A stretch of 64,000 bases of DNA from Cheilinus undulatus (GCF_018320785.1 NC_054872.1:41652551-41716550), one strand, 5' to 3'. Shown: positions 1 to 12,096, numbered from the stretch's first letter. Notes: generated by a model from the sequence alone, not told the origin. A program made the numbers and translations.

Positions 1-545
1 GTTGTCAGGATTCGCCATCAGTTGAGCAGTTGTTCCTTTGAGAGGACCTTATAAATGTTCTGTTGCTGCACTTTAATTTCCTTGAAAGATAGTTGTTCCA
101 TTATTTCCTTGAAAGAACTTAAATGAACTTTGTTTTCATGCCATTGATCTGAGCGTGATTTGTGAATATTGTTATTTTGCTGTTGTTCCATTGTTGATCC
201 ATTGTTTCCTTGAAAGCATCATGGACATTGTTGATGTTGTGATGTTTCCCTGGGAGTAGTTTGGATTTTGTTGTTCCAATGTTGGTCCAAATTTCCTTGA
301 AGCACTTTAAGGAAATCATTGTTTGCTGTTGTTCTCTTGTTGCTCCATTGTTTCCTCAAAAGTATTTTGCCCACATTGTTGACATTGGGATGTTTTCCAG
401 ATAGCACTTTAAATGTTATTGTTCTGTTGTTGGCCCACGTTTCCTTTACAGTGCCTCCTGAACATTGTAGTTTCTTTCAAAAAGGTTTTGGAGGTGGTTG
501 GTGTGGTGGTGCTCTTTGTTGTGATTTTCTGAGGTTTCCTTGAAA
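1..545. repeat. Degenerate T/G-rich tandem repeat
   Basis: A motif close to GTTGTTCCATTG followed by TTTCCTTGAAAG recurs near 83, 182, 272, 327, 425 and 521, spaced roughly 50-100 bp. The copies are diverged and irregular. Short open frames here are by-products of the repeat. The first 50 bases resemble 1680-1715, so this may be the downstream part of a larger duplicated unit. Confidence 0.6.
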
Positions 546-930
546 GTACCTTGTTATGATGACGATTTGTTATATTTTTTTATTGTGGAACTTTTGGTTT
601 TTTTTGTGCCCTTTTTGCACATTTTGTGACTTTTGTTTCAGCTCAGCTGTGCTGAAAAGGTGTGTTTTATTAACCTAGTCCTTGTTTTGATTTTTGTTGT
701 TTCAAGTGTACACTTAAACAAAATATTATTTTAAACAGTTTGCTGTTTTTATTAATTTTGGAAACCCTTTTAAAACTTTTTGTTGTGCAGAGATTATATT
801 AAAGGCATATTGATAATTTTGTTTTTGTGTTTTTGGTTTTGTTGATTACTGTGTTTTTGTCACTGATCAACCATGCAGCATAATAACATTAAATAAACTT
901 GACTCACCTGTGAAGACGACCTACCTGTTG
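546..930. other. AT-rich spacer between satellite blocks
   Basis: T-rich spacer ending in AATAAACTTGACTCACCTG (about 892-910). The same junction, AATAAACATGACTTACCT, closes the other T-rich array at 4693-4712. Read on the minus strand both contain a good splice donor (GTGAGTC, GTAAGTC). No coding frame is convincing. Confidence 0.4.
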
Positions 931-954
931 TAAAATGGAGGTGTAGCTGAAGGC

Positions 955-1200
955 TGGATAAACCCTCTGAAGGGTGGAAGCAGACCCAAAGGTCTAAAGA
1001 ACCCTTTCAAGGGTGGAAGCAGACCCAAAGGTCTAAAGTACCCCACTGAAGGGTGGAAGCAGACCCAAAGGTCTAAAGTACCCCACTGAAGGGTGGAAGC
1101 AGACCCAAAGGTCTAAAGTACCCCACTGAAGGGTGGAAGCAGACCCAAAGGCCCAAGGAACCCTATATAGGGTAGAGGCAGCCCACAGGCCGGAGGAACC
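955..1200. repeat. 40-bp tandem repeat, about six copies
   Basis: Units contain CTGAAGGGTGGAAGCAGACC followed by CAAAGGTCTAAAG. Copies near 1040-1140 are almost identical; the outer ones drift. The 40-bp period is not a multiple of three and no frame stays open throughout, so it is not coding. A single diverged copy recurs at 1812-1856, followed by the same flank (CACCAGCACAAGGC near 1213 and 1874). Confidence 0.85.
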
Positions 1201-1309
1201 GTCCACCTGAACACCAGCACAAGGCCGGCCAGCGGGGGCCCTCTGATGGTGGGTATGAGTGCCAGTCGATCAGGTTGTGAATTGTCACTCACAGCAAAAC
1301 AACAGAAAA

Positions 1310-1560
1310 ACAAAATGCTGACATTACTGATCGTGATTCAATTATCATTAGCAAATGGAACAACATGGTAAAAGAGGACAGAAATATTCCCAGCATTACT
1401 GCTGGTGTTTTAATTACCATTAGCAGAAGGAAGCAGCAGGGACATTGTCAGCATGACTAGTAGTATTTTTATTACCATTAGCAGAATGATATAGCAGGCA
1501 CATTGCCAACCTTAATTTTCATTATCATTAATAAAGTGAAAATAAAAAAAAATAAAGGAC
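1310..1560. repeat. Diverged copies of the ATTAGC minisatellite
   Basis: Several degenerate units with ACCATTAGCAGAA and GCCAGCATGACT-like segments at about 58-bp spacing. They are older relatives of the array at 2040-2930. Confidence 0.55.
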
Positions 1561-2039
1561 AACTTTAACACAAGGTTCACCAACCTCCAATGACCCAGTC
1601 TTTGAACAGTTCAGTCTTGATGGACACATCCAGGTGTAGGCAGGGATGGCTGGCGCTTCCATCCAGATGTGAGCGTTGACAGTTGTTCCTCTGAGACGAT
1701 GGCGGTTGTCAGGGCTTTTGATACATTATTTGTTAAAGACTGTTTAAGAGGGAAAATGTAAGTTCTTTTTCAAAGTAACACTCATTGGTATCGTTTTTTG
1801 TTAACACACTCAAAGGAACCCTCTGAAGGGTGGAAGCAGACTCACAGGCTGGACGAACCATCCAACTGACCACCAGCACAAGGCTGGCCAGCAGGGGCCC
1901 TCCCATGGCAGGTCAGACTCCCAGTCAATCAGATGGTGAATTGTCATTTCGGCTAAAAAGAGGAACGCAATGAATCTTTAATACCATTTACGGTGTAAAA
2001 CCAGCCAAACTGGTAGGATGACAGTTTGATTTTAATTTT

Positions 2040-2930
2040 TTGATTAGCAGAGTGAAATAGAATGATTGCCAGGAAGACTGTTGGTATTTTAGTTAACATT
2101 ATCTCAGTGAAATAACAGAATGACTGCCAGCATGACTGGCAGTATTTTAGTTAACATTAGCTCAGGAAAATAACTGAATGATTGCCAACATGACGGTTGA
2201 TATTTTGGTTAACATTAGCTCAGTGAAATAACAGAACGATTGCAGCATGACTGTTGGTATTTTAGTTAACATTAGCTCAGTGAAATAACAGAATGATTGC
2301 TAACATGAGTGTTGATATTTTAGTTAACATTAGCTCAGTGAAATAACAGAATGACTGCCAACATGACTGGCAGTATTTTAGTTAACATTAGCTCAGGAAA
2401 ATAACTGAATGATTGCCAACATGACGGTTGATATTTTAGTTAACATTAGCTCAGTGAAATAACAGAACGATTGCAGCATGACTGTTGGTATTTTAGTTAA
2501 CATTAGCTCAGTGAAATAACAGAACGATTGCAGCATGACTGTTGGTGTTTTAGTTAACATTAGCTCAGTGAAATAACAGAATGATTGCCAACATGAGTGT
2601 TGATATTTTGTTAACATTAGCACAGTGAAATAACAGAATGATTCCCAGCATGACGGTTGATATTTTAGTTAACATTAGCTCAGTGAAATAACAGAAGTCA
2701 TTGCCAGCATGACTGTTGGTATTTTAGTTAACATTAGCTCAGTGAAATAACAGAACGATTGCAGCATGACTGTTGGTGTTTTAGTTAACATTAGCTCAGT
2801 GAAATAACAGAATGATTGCCAACATGAGTGTTGATATTTTGTTAACATTAGCACAGTGAAATAACAGAATGATTCCCAGCATAACCCTTCTGTATTCAAG
2901 TTAAAATTAGCACAATGAAAAAACAGAGTC
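2040..2930. repeat. 57-58-bp minisatellite with 231-bp higher-order period
   Basis: About 15 copies of a unit containing TTTTAGTTAACATTAGCTCA, then GTGAAATAACAGAA and GATTGCCAACATGAC. Variants recur at a fixed distance of 231 bp: CTCAGG at 2161 and 2392, ACATGAGTGT at 2591 and 2822. The array therefore grew in blocks of four units. Because 57 is a multiple of three, open frames of 76-103 codons arise on the minus strand; they are artefacts. Confidence 0.9.
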
Positions 2931-3256
2931 ATTGCCTGAATGACTGTTTGGATTTTAACTTTAGCAGAGAGAAATAACATGTACATTCCTCACATGAATG
3001 CTTTGATTTTCATTTTCATTTGCAGAGTGAACAGACTGAAACATATCCAACATCAGGTACAAGGCATTAATGTTGAAAGATCACAGACCTCCAATGTCCT
3101 GCTTTATGGACTGATTCAGCGTTAATTGTGCAGTGCAGGTGTGGGCAGTGAAACGGTTTCCTCCTTGCAGATCTAAGCGTCATCATCCCCCTCAAAAAAG
3201 TTACAGCGGTTGGTATTTGTTTAGTATTCCATGCGCATAAACATTGTTAATGATAG

Positions 3257-4530
3257 ATGTTCTATTCATGTTATACTCTTAAGTTTTTGAAGCTTTTTTA
3301 TGTATTGTTTTGTATTTGTATTGCTATTTGGTATTCTGTCTGTATAATTTTGTTTTTGTTTTTTGGTATATTTGTTTGTATCAGTTGTTTTTGTATTAGT
3401 TTTTTTGGTTTGTTTTTGTATTGTTTTTGTTTTGGTATTTTTGTTTGTATCATTTGGTTCTGTTTTTTGTCTTTTTTGTATTATTTTTGTTTTGTTATTT
3501 GTTTGTATCGTTTTGTTTTTGACTTTTGGTATTTTTGTTTTTTTTTGTTTTGTATTTTTTTTTGTTTTGTATTTTTCTTTGTATTTTTGGTTGTATCATT
3601 TTGTTTTTGTTTTTTTTGTGTGTTGTTTTGGTATTTTTGATTGCATCATTCAGTTTTGTTTAAGTTTTGTTTTTGTATTGTTTTTGTTTTGGTATTTTTG
3701 TTTGTATCATTCAGTTTTGTTTAAGTTTTGTTTTTGTATTGTTTTTGTTTTGGTATTTTTGTTTGTATCATTCAGTTTTGTTTAAGTTTTGTTTTTGTAT
3801 TGTTTTTGTTTTTTGATTTTTGTTTGTATCATTTGGTTCTGTTTTTTGTCTTTTTTGTATTATTTTTGTTTTGTTATTTGTTTGTATCGTTTTGTTTTTG
3901 ACTTTTGGTATTTTTGTTTTTTTTTGTTTTGTATTTTTTTTTGTTTTGTATTTTTCTTTGTATTTTTGGTTGTATCATTTTGTTTTTGTTTTTTTTGTGT
4001 GTTGTTTTGGTATTTTTGATTGCATCATTCAGTTTTGTTTAAGTTTTGTTTTTGTATTGTTTTTGTTTTGGTATTTTTGTTTGTATCATTCAGTTTTGTT
4101 TAAGTTTTGTTTTTGTATTGTTTTTGTTTTTTGATTTTTGTTTGTATCATTTTGTTTTTGATTTTTGGTATTTTGTTTGTACCATTTTGTTTTTGATTTT
4201 TGGTATTTTTGTTTGTATCATTTTGTTTTTGTTTTTGTGTTTTGTTTTGGTATTTTTGATTGTATCATTTAGTTTTGTTTTAGTATTGTTTTTTTTGGTA
4301 TTTTTGTTCATATAGTTTTTTTTTTATTTGTTTTTAAGGTATTTTGGTTGTATTGTTTTGTTTTTGTATTGTTTATTTTTGTATTTTTTTTTGGGGCTTC
4401 GTTTTTGTATTGTTTTATTTTTGTATTTTTGTTTGAAAGTTTTTGTATTATTATTTTTGTTTGTATTGTTTTATTTTGGTATTGTTCATTTTTGTATTTT
4501 AATTGTTTATTTTAGTGAGAAACTTTCATG
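3257..4530. repeat. T-rich (TTTTTGTTTGTATCATTTTG) array with 379-bp duplication
   Basis: Low-complexity array of short TTTTTGT/TTTGTATCATT units. A segment of about 300 bp from roughly 3441 is repeated almost exactly 379 bp further on (CATTTGGTTCTG at 3451 and 3830). Phenylalanine-rich open frames up to 140 codons on the plus strand follow from the composition and are not genes. Confidence 0.9.
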
Positions 4531-4710
4531 TGTCTGATATTGACCTTTTTTAAACACCTTTTTTTAGTATTAAACCCATGTTTTTTTTTTTTTTTAGATT
4601 CTTACAAATTTTGTTTTATTGAACATCTGTATCAACACACTAAACTTTTTTTTTTATTGATAAGACCACTCAAACGCGTTTCAACTTGACAATAAATAAA
4701 CATGACTTAC

Positions 4711-4869
4711 CTAAGGTAGGGTCAGGAGTTGTGGACACTTGTGGATACAAGTGGGACATACCTGTGAATCCTGGTGTTATAGCAGCGTGACGTCTTTGTC
4801 CAGGTAGGGTTGAATTTGATGAGTTCAGGTGAACTTGGAACATCAACACTTTGCCTTTGACTGGAGGCC
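4711..4869 (-). other. Candidate internal coding exon, unidentified gene
   Basis: On the minus strand a 159-bp open segment is bounded by an acceptor (TTTTTAACAG ending at 4870) and a consensus donor (GTAAGTC, 4704-4710). Both splice boundaries fall after codon position 1, so the exon is symmetric (phase 1-1) and encodes 53 residues beginning PPVKGKVLMFQVHLNSSNST and ending in TTPDPTL. It is rich in Ser, Thr and Pro with an N-S-S and an N-S-T glycosylation sequon. I do not recognise the protein. A minus-strand promoter lies 3.5 kb upstream at 8.4 kb, but no linking exons are visible. It could be a chance open segment. Confidence 0.3.
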
Positions 4870-5302
4870 CTGTTAAAAAATGGGGGGTATTCAACTTAAT
4901 ACGCTGGCATTTAAAACTTCAATTATCACATTAAGGTCTTTTCACACAGAATAATTTTTTATGAGTTTTCAGATCCAAAATCTTATTTGAAAAAAAAAAA
5001 AAAGGGCACACAAACACAACAAAGTCCATTGCATATAGTTTCCATCTATTGTGAACGTTGCAGCATGTGCTTATGTGTCTTGTGCATTACAGCTCTGTGC
5101 AAAGCACTAAAAACCATGTTAGGAAGAGAATTCTTTTTAGTTCAGTCTGGTCAGATGCGATTGCTAGTGCAGTTTTGAACTAATTTGTTCCATGGTTAAA
5201 CCCCACAGAACAGACATGTTTGAACTGAACTTTCAGTATGAGGGGAGAGAAAGGGGAAGGGGGCTGCAGCACTGCTCTAAATAGTCAAACAATTATCTAA
5301 AC

Positions 5303-5880
5303 CAGTGGTTCTCACCTGGTGGTTCTGGACCCAAAAAATGGTCAGTGAGCTCATTTGAATGGGTTGCGAATGTGTATCCGAATAAAAAAATGGTGTTCTC
5401 GAGATCTCTGCTTATACTCATTATCTCTGGATAATACGGTAGATTGTCCCATGATAAAGTATGAATTTCTTGAGTTGTCTCAATAACAACCAAAATTTTC
5501 ATCAAATCATTTGAGAAGAGAAAATAGAGACATGTCCCCCTGCAGTTATGAGCTTTCATGTTTGCTGCACTGTCTCTTCGTTCATCAGGTGTTGTCCTAG
5601 CCAAGGTCCAAACTCTGACATTTTTATGTAATACATTTAAGTGATTAAGTGGTTTAGCAATCATTTCTCATTAGTGGTGGGTCCTGAGTTTAGATCAGTT
5701 CTCTATTGGTCTAGTCCAACATGTTTAATAAGAATGAAGCAGTTTGGAATGAACACCAAACGACTGAAGAAAGAGGTCAAAACAAGCATGTTTAAAAAGA
5801 CGGTGCTACAGAAGCCCTGGGAGGACATACTTGGCACACATTTTATTTTCCTCCATTTCCCATGATTTCATATCAATTTT
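5303..5880 (+). mobile_element. hAT-like non-autonomous element, decayed
   Basis: Starts with CAGTGGTTCTCACCTGGTGG and a diverged form of the ACCCAAAAGTGGGTC motif, the hallmark of a very common fish hAT MITE whose other copies lie at 17486 and 39055. The right end is estimated. No transposase remains. Confidence 0.5.
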
Positions 5881-6660
5881 GTTATTTTTCTAGAGATAAC
5901 ACATTAACACATTATCATGGAAAGAACAGGTTCTACATCCCAGCAAACAGGATAAATGAACAGAGATGTTGAGAAAAAAATGCATCTTGTTATCACTCTA
6001 AAATAGTAAAATAAAATGAAAAGATGTCTGCTTCAGGCTTCTGTACCTATTCTGTACCTGACTTATATTAGGGTCATTCTACAGAAACATGAACATTTAG
6101 GGTTGTGAAATGTCAAAAAAGTTTCTTTTTTGAAACATGTTAACCGATTCAACATTACTACACAACTTACTGGATTAAAGATGACCTGCACAATATTTTT
6201 GCCACTGGTTTTACTTCGATCTATTGAAAATTACACTACTGATGATGTGTCACAAATTTACATCTGTCCATATCTGAGATGCACCTCCAATGATGCTCTT
6301 AACATCAAGGAACCACCAGGAGGACTCCCAATCACCCTTAACATCAAGGAAACCCTCAGGTAAGTGCATTCCACCTATTGGCACAACGGACAGCTTAACA
6401 TCACACCCCGTGTTTCATGATTCATTCAGGAAGGTTGTTCAGATAACATTGTTTTATGTTAGAATATTTAAAAGTTATTATTTTTTAATGAAATGTTTCA
6501 GTAAAGGCCAGAGACAGAAACAAGATGTTTCTTTAGAATGACCCACACATTTTTTAAGACAGTCTGGCTGCAGAACGCAGCTCTCAGATGCCACCACTGT
6601 TTGGGAAGTGTTACACACAGAAACTTTAAATACAAAATCTGTTTACTCTTAGGCTAAAGA

Positions 6661-6790
6661 AGGGGTGTCAAACTCAAGGCCAGGGGGCCAAATCCGGCCC
6701 ATGGTATAGTTATACCCAGCCCTATCATATTTTAATAGAACTAGCCCATTGGTATGAGGTCTGCAGATTTCCTCCAGTATAAAAATGTAA
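6661..6790 (+). mobile_element. hAT-type terminus fragment
   Basis: GGGTGTCAAACTCAAGGCCA followed by GGGGGCCAAATCCGGCCC is a widespread vertebrate hAT-type terminus. Only this end is clear; extent to the right is uncertain. Confidence 0.45.
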
Positions 6791-8357
6791 ACTTCACCTC
6801 AATGATTTAAAAATATCCTTCAGTTAAGTCATCAAATTTTTAAAAAGTAAGGAGTAAAAGTAATTGGGTAAAAAAAAATCCCCTTAATAAAGTCTATGTC
6901 AAATCTCCACAAAACATTACATGGCCTTGGATACTTCAATTGTGGTACTTGTATGTGATGCCTCAGAGTCTAAACCGGTGATACTGAAGGTATTGGTCTT
7001 TAAAGTTTTACTTGAAAAATAATTCACCCTAAAAAAGCTTAAAAAGGACATTTTGACCTCAGAAATTACCTATTGCAAGTCACATCACTCAGTGTATTTC
7101 CCACACCTATACAGTAGGCTTTGTGAAATTTAAATGCCAACCTTTTTGTCTGTATATTTCCACTGGATGTGCACAAGAAAGAGCATGCAGGATAAATATC
7201 AGTGATTCTTGAGAAAAAGGAGAAAACGGGTCCAAAGTTTGACTTTGTACACTTGTGTAGGTTGAGGTCTCAACTAGCAGTTTTGTGTGGAACAGGTTTT
7301 TTTTCTCAAAACATGACATTTTTGCCAATCATATCCTATTTTTTGTCAATCTGTGAGACACACTTAAATTTATTCATTTTTAATTCATACAATAAATCTG
7401 TAATGCAATAATGATATTTGGTTATAAAATGCATTATGATTGTTTTTTTTAATCTGTCATTCATGTGAAGCAGCTCATCGCTGAATTTAATTATTTTTAG
7501 CTTTATCTTTAATATTAACTATAATGAACTAATTTTTAAATTGTTGCATGTAGATTAGCTGGTGTTTTAACAAATATGCAAATTGAAAATAACACAGGAA
7601 AATGCTTTTTTGTAAAATGAACGAAACAGTTCACAATGGGGATAAAACTCTTACTCCTACATGTAAAAATAGATATAATATTGTGTATTATAATAATAAA
7701 ATAATAATATAGTATATAAATGTAAGGCTTTTGCAAAGGTTTTTTTTTTTTTTTTACAATTTGGCTCATTTGTCAACCAGCTTAAGCACCTGTAGTCTAA
7801 ACAATGCAGGGGTATGAGTAAGGAGATTGATTTTAACGTATGTTTAAGAATATCTACACGTATTTCTTTAATCTTGAGAATCATTGCCAAATGAGTGGAG
7901 AATCTGACTGCTGCTTGTGCCTCACAAATATCTGCTAAATAGGAACAGCATGCTGCTTTTAACCAATAGCTGTATAATTTCTGTTGCAGAGTGAACTAAA
8001 CAAAAAGGTCTGATAATGGGTGCATTAATAAGCTGTACTAAATGAGTAGACACGCAGCATTGTTGCTTTTAATGAAGAGATTTGCAACTGAAACAAGTTA
8101 TTGTGCACTAAGTGCTTCTTTCCCTCTATTAACTGGATGCTGTGAGTTCACAATGCCACCAGGTGGCATCCTTGTTCCTAAAACTGAAACCCAAAAAGCT
8201 TAAAATCTTCCAACATAAATGGAAATTAAGTCCTAACATTTCAGGCCTCACTTTACTAGCATAAAACAGGGAAAATTTCTGAACCAATAACAAACAAACA
8301 GGACTTCTATAACAACCAAACAATCGAAGTAGGTGGATGCACAAAACCACCTCATAC

Positions 8358-8430
8358 CTGCAGCGCTGCGTGCTCCAGACTGAATGAGCGGACTCAGGCC
8401 TCCTCCTTTTATAACCTGTAGCCCCGCCCA
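8358..8430 (-). promoter_or_regulatory. Minus-strand core promoter with first-exon donor
   Basis: Read on the minus strand: a GC box (GGGCGGGGC, within 8420-8430), a perfect TATAAAAG (8413 down to 8406), and an initiator TCAGTCT whose A lies at 8381, 32 bp downstream of the first T of the TATA box. A splice donor CTGCAG|GTATGAG follows at 8358/8357, giving a first exon of about 24 nt with no ATG. Spacing and order are those of a canonical RNA polymerase II promoter. The gene it drives, to the left, is not identified. Confidence 0.5.
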
Positions 8431-8634
8431 CTGGACGTTTAATCACATATTTTTCCACAAAAAGCTATTTTCTTATCATTACAGCGCTGTTAAACCTTTT
8501 AAACTCCGAACACCCTCTTCGTCAACATTTTACACATTTTAACGATCATGCTAAGTCAAAATTAAAGTCATAATCATGGAGAAAACATGAGACAAACAAA
8601 AGGAGCGGCTTTTTTTCAACCCAGGAAGTCGTCA

Positions 8635-8928
8635 TTTCGCGCCTTCCCGTCTATTTACAACGCGGAAATGCACCGCCTCGGGTTCTTCAGTTTCACCTGC
8701 AGAGGGGACATGGCAGGTGGGTTATGGTGTGCACGCCCAGGAGGCGAAAATGAGATGAACTTTTGGGAAATATGAGAGAATGTTGCTCTGAGTTTTCTAA
8801 CTCTGTTCTTTTTACTAAAACGGGGACTGAAAGAGAGATAATGACAAAGTTTACCAGTTTGCCGGGTGATTAGAGGGCAGGGAAAAGTTTGGCGCGTGTT
8901 TGTGCTCAGGTGTGGACTTTTCCCGCGC
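8635..8928 (+). promoter_or_regulatory. Cluster of three E2F consensus sites
   Basis: TTTCGCGCC at 8635-8643, TTTGGCGCG at 8888-8896 and TTTTCCCGCGC at 8918-8928 each fit TTTSSCGC, all in the same orientation, in a locally CpG-richer patch that also has an ETS-like AGGAAGT. A donor-like ATGGCAG|GTGGGT lies at about 8709-8721. Joined to the exon at 12897 this ATG would not be in frame with the CD20-like protein, so it would be untranslated or a short upstream frame there. Confidence 0.45.
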
Positions 8929-8959
8929 AACCAGCAACAACAATAGGCCACATTTATCA

Positions 8960-11900
8960 GCAGTTCTTTACAGTAAAACTGCTCTTAAAACCTTACGTTT
9001 TCTTATCAGTCTACCTTTGTTCATAAATAACATTAATCTAAAAACATTAGAGTGCTGATATGTGAGGGTAACGTTAATTTTTTACTCATCACCACTCAGA
9101 TGTGCTAGATGAAGAACGACATAATTAAAACGTGCAGTGATTTATCTTTGCTGAAAAGCTTGAATTATGAATATACATATATACATTTGCGCATGTGTAG
9201 GAGTTCTATGTTTGACACTTATTAAAAATGAAAACGATAGACCATTTACGGCCCTTTTTATGGGTTAAGCCACCCTAAAATCAGACTTTTAATATCTAAC
9301 AATTGTATTATAAAAATCTTAATTTTCCAGCTATCACATAAAAAAGCACTTCATAAGAAAATATTAGATATTAGCTCAACCATGCAAAAAAGTCAATGTA
9401 CCCAGTCATAGGTCCAAAAGTATCCTTCACATAAAGCATCACAGTGAAAGTCCTGCTTTCAAAACTTAATGAGAAAATAGTTTAATAATATTTTCAGCAA
9501 AAATGTCCAAAAATAAGTTAGTTTCTTATATACTGAACTGCAGGTACAAAATGTCATCCTAGTTTTATTTTGATAGTATTGATGACAGCTTTATGATGAT
9601 CACATGTAAAATGCAATAAATGTATTTTGTGTTACCTAGTTTTATTGTTACTTTAACACAGTATCCTACACTGGAAAATATTACATGTTGTTCAGTGACA
9701 CGTTTTTTGGTGGGTATGGGCTACTGAATACTTGCAAAGACGTTAAATCGTCTTTATGAGCTGAGCCTCCCTAGAGTTTTATTCTAAACTCATACCTGAA
9801 AACCTATCTTCACTCACAGGTATGCATCAGCAGGTATAAATGTGTTTGAATGGTTTTCTATCATTTTAAAGCACCAGTTACATAATATGGATAATTTGAA
9901 ATCGTACTTTGAACCTACCCCCGGCCGATTTAACAATTTTTTTGCTCTTGTAAATATCCTTTTTATAGAGCTTCTCATGTCTGAGAATCTAAACCAGTGA
10001 GTTCATGAATTTGCGTTTGTAGCGTGTTTAATATCTACTTTGGTGCTAAAAATATGATTAAGTCTTCCTCTTTTGATGTAAAAAAGCTGCACTACATCCG
10101 CTTTAGAACTATCAAATTATGCAAAGTACTATGATTGTTTTTTGCAGTTTACTCTGAACATTACTAACATCTTAATTCTCCTCGAGTGCCTTCTATGTTT
10201 GTACACTGCCATGCATTCTTATGCCCTCATAAGAACACAGGTGCAAAAAATTCAGCGGGTATGAAGTCCACGTCGGTTTCTGTTAGAAACGTTTTAAGAA
10301 CAATAGAGTCTATACAGAGTCAGTCTTGTGTTGGGGACGCAGTGCGCGTCATAACGTCAGACGTCTGCACCTGATTTAACTGCATTAAAGTGACTCGTGT
10401 GTTCCAGTTCCTCCTTTAGATGTCCCTGTGAGATAGAATCCACCTTTAGTACATCACTGATCCTTTCTGAGCGCAACCGACCTCCACCTTGTGGAGAGGC
10501 TTAAGCGCATGAGAGTCCTTATTCATACAGATGCAGCCTGTTGAAATGAAGCAAGATCAGATTTGAGGCTGACATGTTGCACACTGATAATGTTATTGTG
10601 ATCTTCTGTAGCAGTCAGCCTATGGCCGAGTGTTAGTGACTGAGGTAGAGCAGAGATGATTCGGTACCTCTTGTGTGATATAATTATGCGTAGCCATGGC
10701 AGCGGCTTTAAGCGTTACATACAACAATTAAGAAAAAATATCATATCATGCTTGTCATAGGAGGGAGGCGTCAGTGTAAAATACCATTTATTATCCAGAT
10801 TTAAATAAAACTTACGAAAGCTCTAAGTAACGTTTTTAGTGTGTTTGTCACTTCTGAAGTAGACTTCCTGAGGCTTTTATTTTGAAGTAGTCTTCTGAAA
10901 CAAACGACAGGAAGTAACTTTAGTTTTTTGCCGCTGCAAACTCCTCATCCATCAACAGTAAGCTTATGTGGAAAATCCACCTGAAGTACAATATTGTGAG
11001 CGTTTTCGTAAGACAGCGTCTTCAACGAGTTATCAGTGAATATGGACATTTCTCTAATGATAAGTTTAAGTAAGTTTAAGTAATAATTTTTGATAAAGTC
11101 AATGGTTCTGGGGTCATAAAAAGTTGTAGGGAAAGATGGAGATAAAGTTAACGTGTTGTTAATCAAAATATATTTTTCCGTGTTGTGTGGACAGGTTACA
11201 ACATGCCTAGGCCCCTTCTACATGTTAGAAAATGTTTGGCAAATAACGGGTTAATGATATAGTTGTGCGTAAATGCGTCATCAATATCGCACTGACGTTT
11301 GTTACATTCCTGCTGCTGCTGCCTTGCCCTAAAGCTTAAACTTGGTTCTTACCTGACTGTCGACTTCTTTTAAATAGGTAGGTTTCATGTGATTTCGTTT
11401 TTCTAAGTGCTATTTTCGACGTCTTTTATCTGGTAACTAAGTTTCTGAGGTTCTTTTGCTCGTTTTTTTCCCTGTTTGTTTCGTTTCTTTTAAGTTGCTT
11501 TGGACCTCTATGTGGTCGTTTTGTGTTTATGGTTTTAGTCTTCTTAATCCTCTGGAGCTGTTTAATCACTTTACGTTGCTTTGTGTCTTTACTTTTGAAA
11601 AGCCTCAGCCTATACCTACCTGTAATAATACAAACAATGTCATAAGGATTGTTATTACCAGACCGGATGGAGTCTCATTTTAGGAGATGATTCACATCAG
11701 TTTCCGGTTCAAATATTTATCTATTTATGCTCATTGTCTTATTTTTTTTTCTCTGTTTGCTTCTGTTGGGATTCAATCACACTTCATTAATATAGCACTT
11801 TTCATACTAAAAATGTTGCACACGCTGTTTTTCATACAAGAAAGGCGATTAAAACAATTAATAACCCCCATCTGTACTATTTATGCACAGCAAGGACGAA

Positions 11901-12096
11901 GACTGACACATCAGATGGAGTTAAAATGTTAAAATTTGATAGATAATTCAAGAACTAAAGGACAGTAATAATTTAAAGACAATATAAACCAGAGGAAACC
12001 ATAAAATAAAATGGCATTAGTTAAAATTACATTTATTCAGTTGAAATATAACCCAGTAGAATAAAAGTTATTCAAAACAAAATAGATTATTTAAAC
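8960..12096. other. Intergenic sequence, no supported gene
   Basis: I see no coding exon, tRNA or clear transposon here. The CD20-like gene needs at least one upstream untranslated exon, which may lie here; a donor-like AAATAG|GTAGGT at about 11373-11384 is one weak candidate. Confidence 0.4.

Larger units (their letters stand above)
4874..8357. other. Intergenic or intronic sequence with transposon remnants
   Basis: AT-rich DNA without a supportable coding exon. It contains an hAT-like element from 5303 and a second hAT-type terminus at 6661, noted separately, and A/T homopolymers near 4990 and 7740. If the promoter at 8.4 kb is used, this is its downstream intron. Confidence 0.4.

Noticed and set aside
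2393-2986. Minus-strand frames with repeated FCYFTELMLTK
   Set aside because: Translation of the 57-bp minisatellite, whose period is a multiple of three.
3257-4537. Several Phe/Leu/Val-rich plus-strand frames of 70-140 codons resembling membrane proteins
   Set aside because: They lie entirely in the TTTTTGT repeat, where T-rich codons give such residues in all frames.
5293-5664. 123-codon minus-strand frame
   Set aside because: It lies inside an hAT-type non-autonomous element.
8655-8951. 98-codon minus-strand frame over the E2F cluster
   Set aside because: Promoter-like DNA; no recognisable domain and no splice support.
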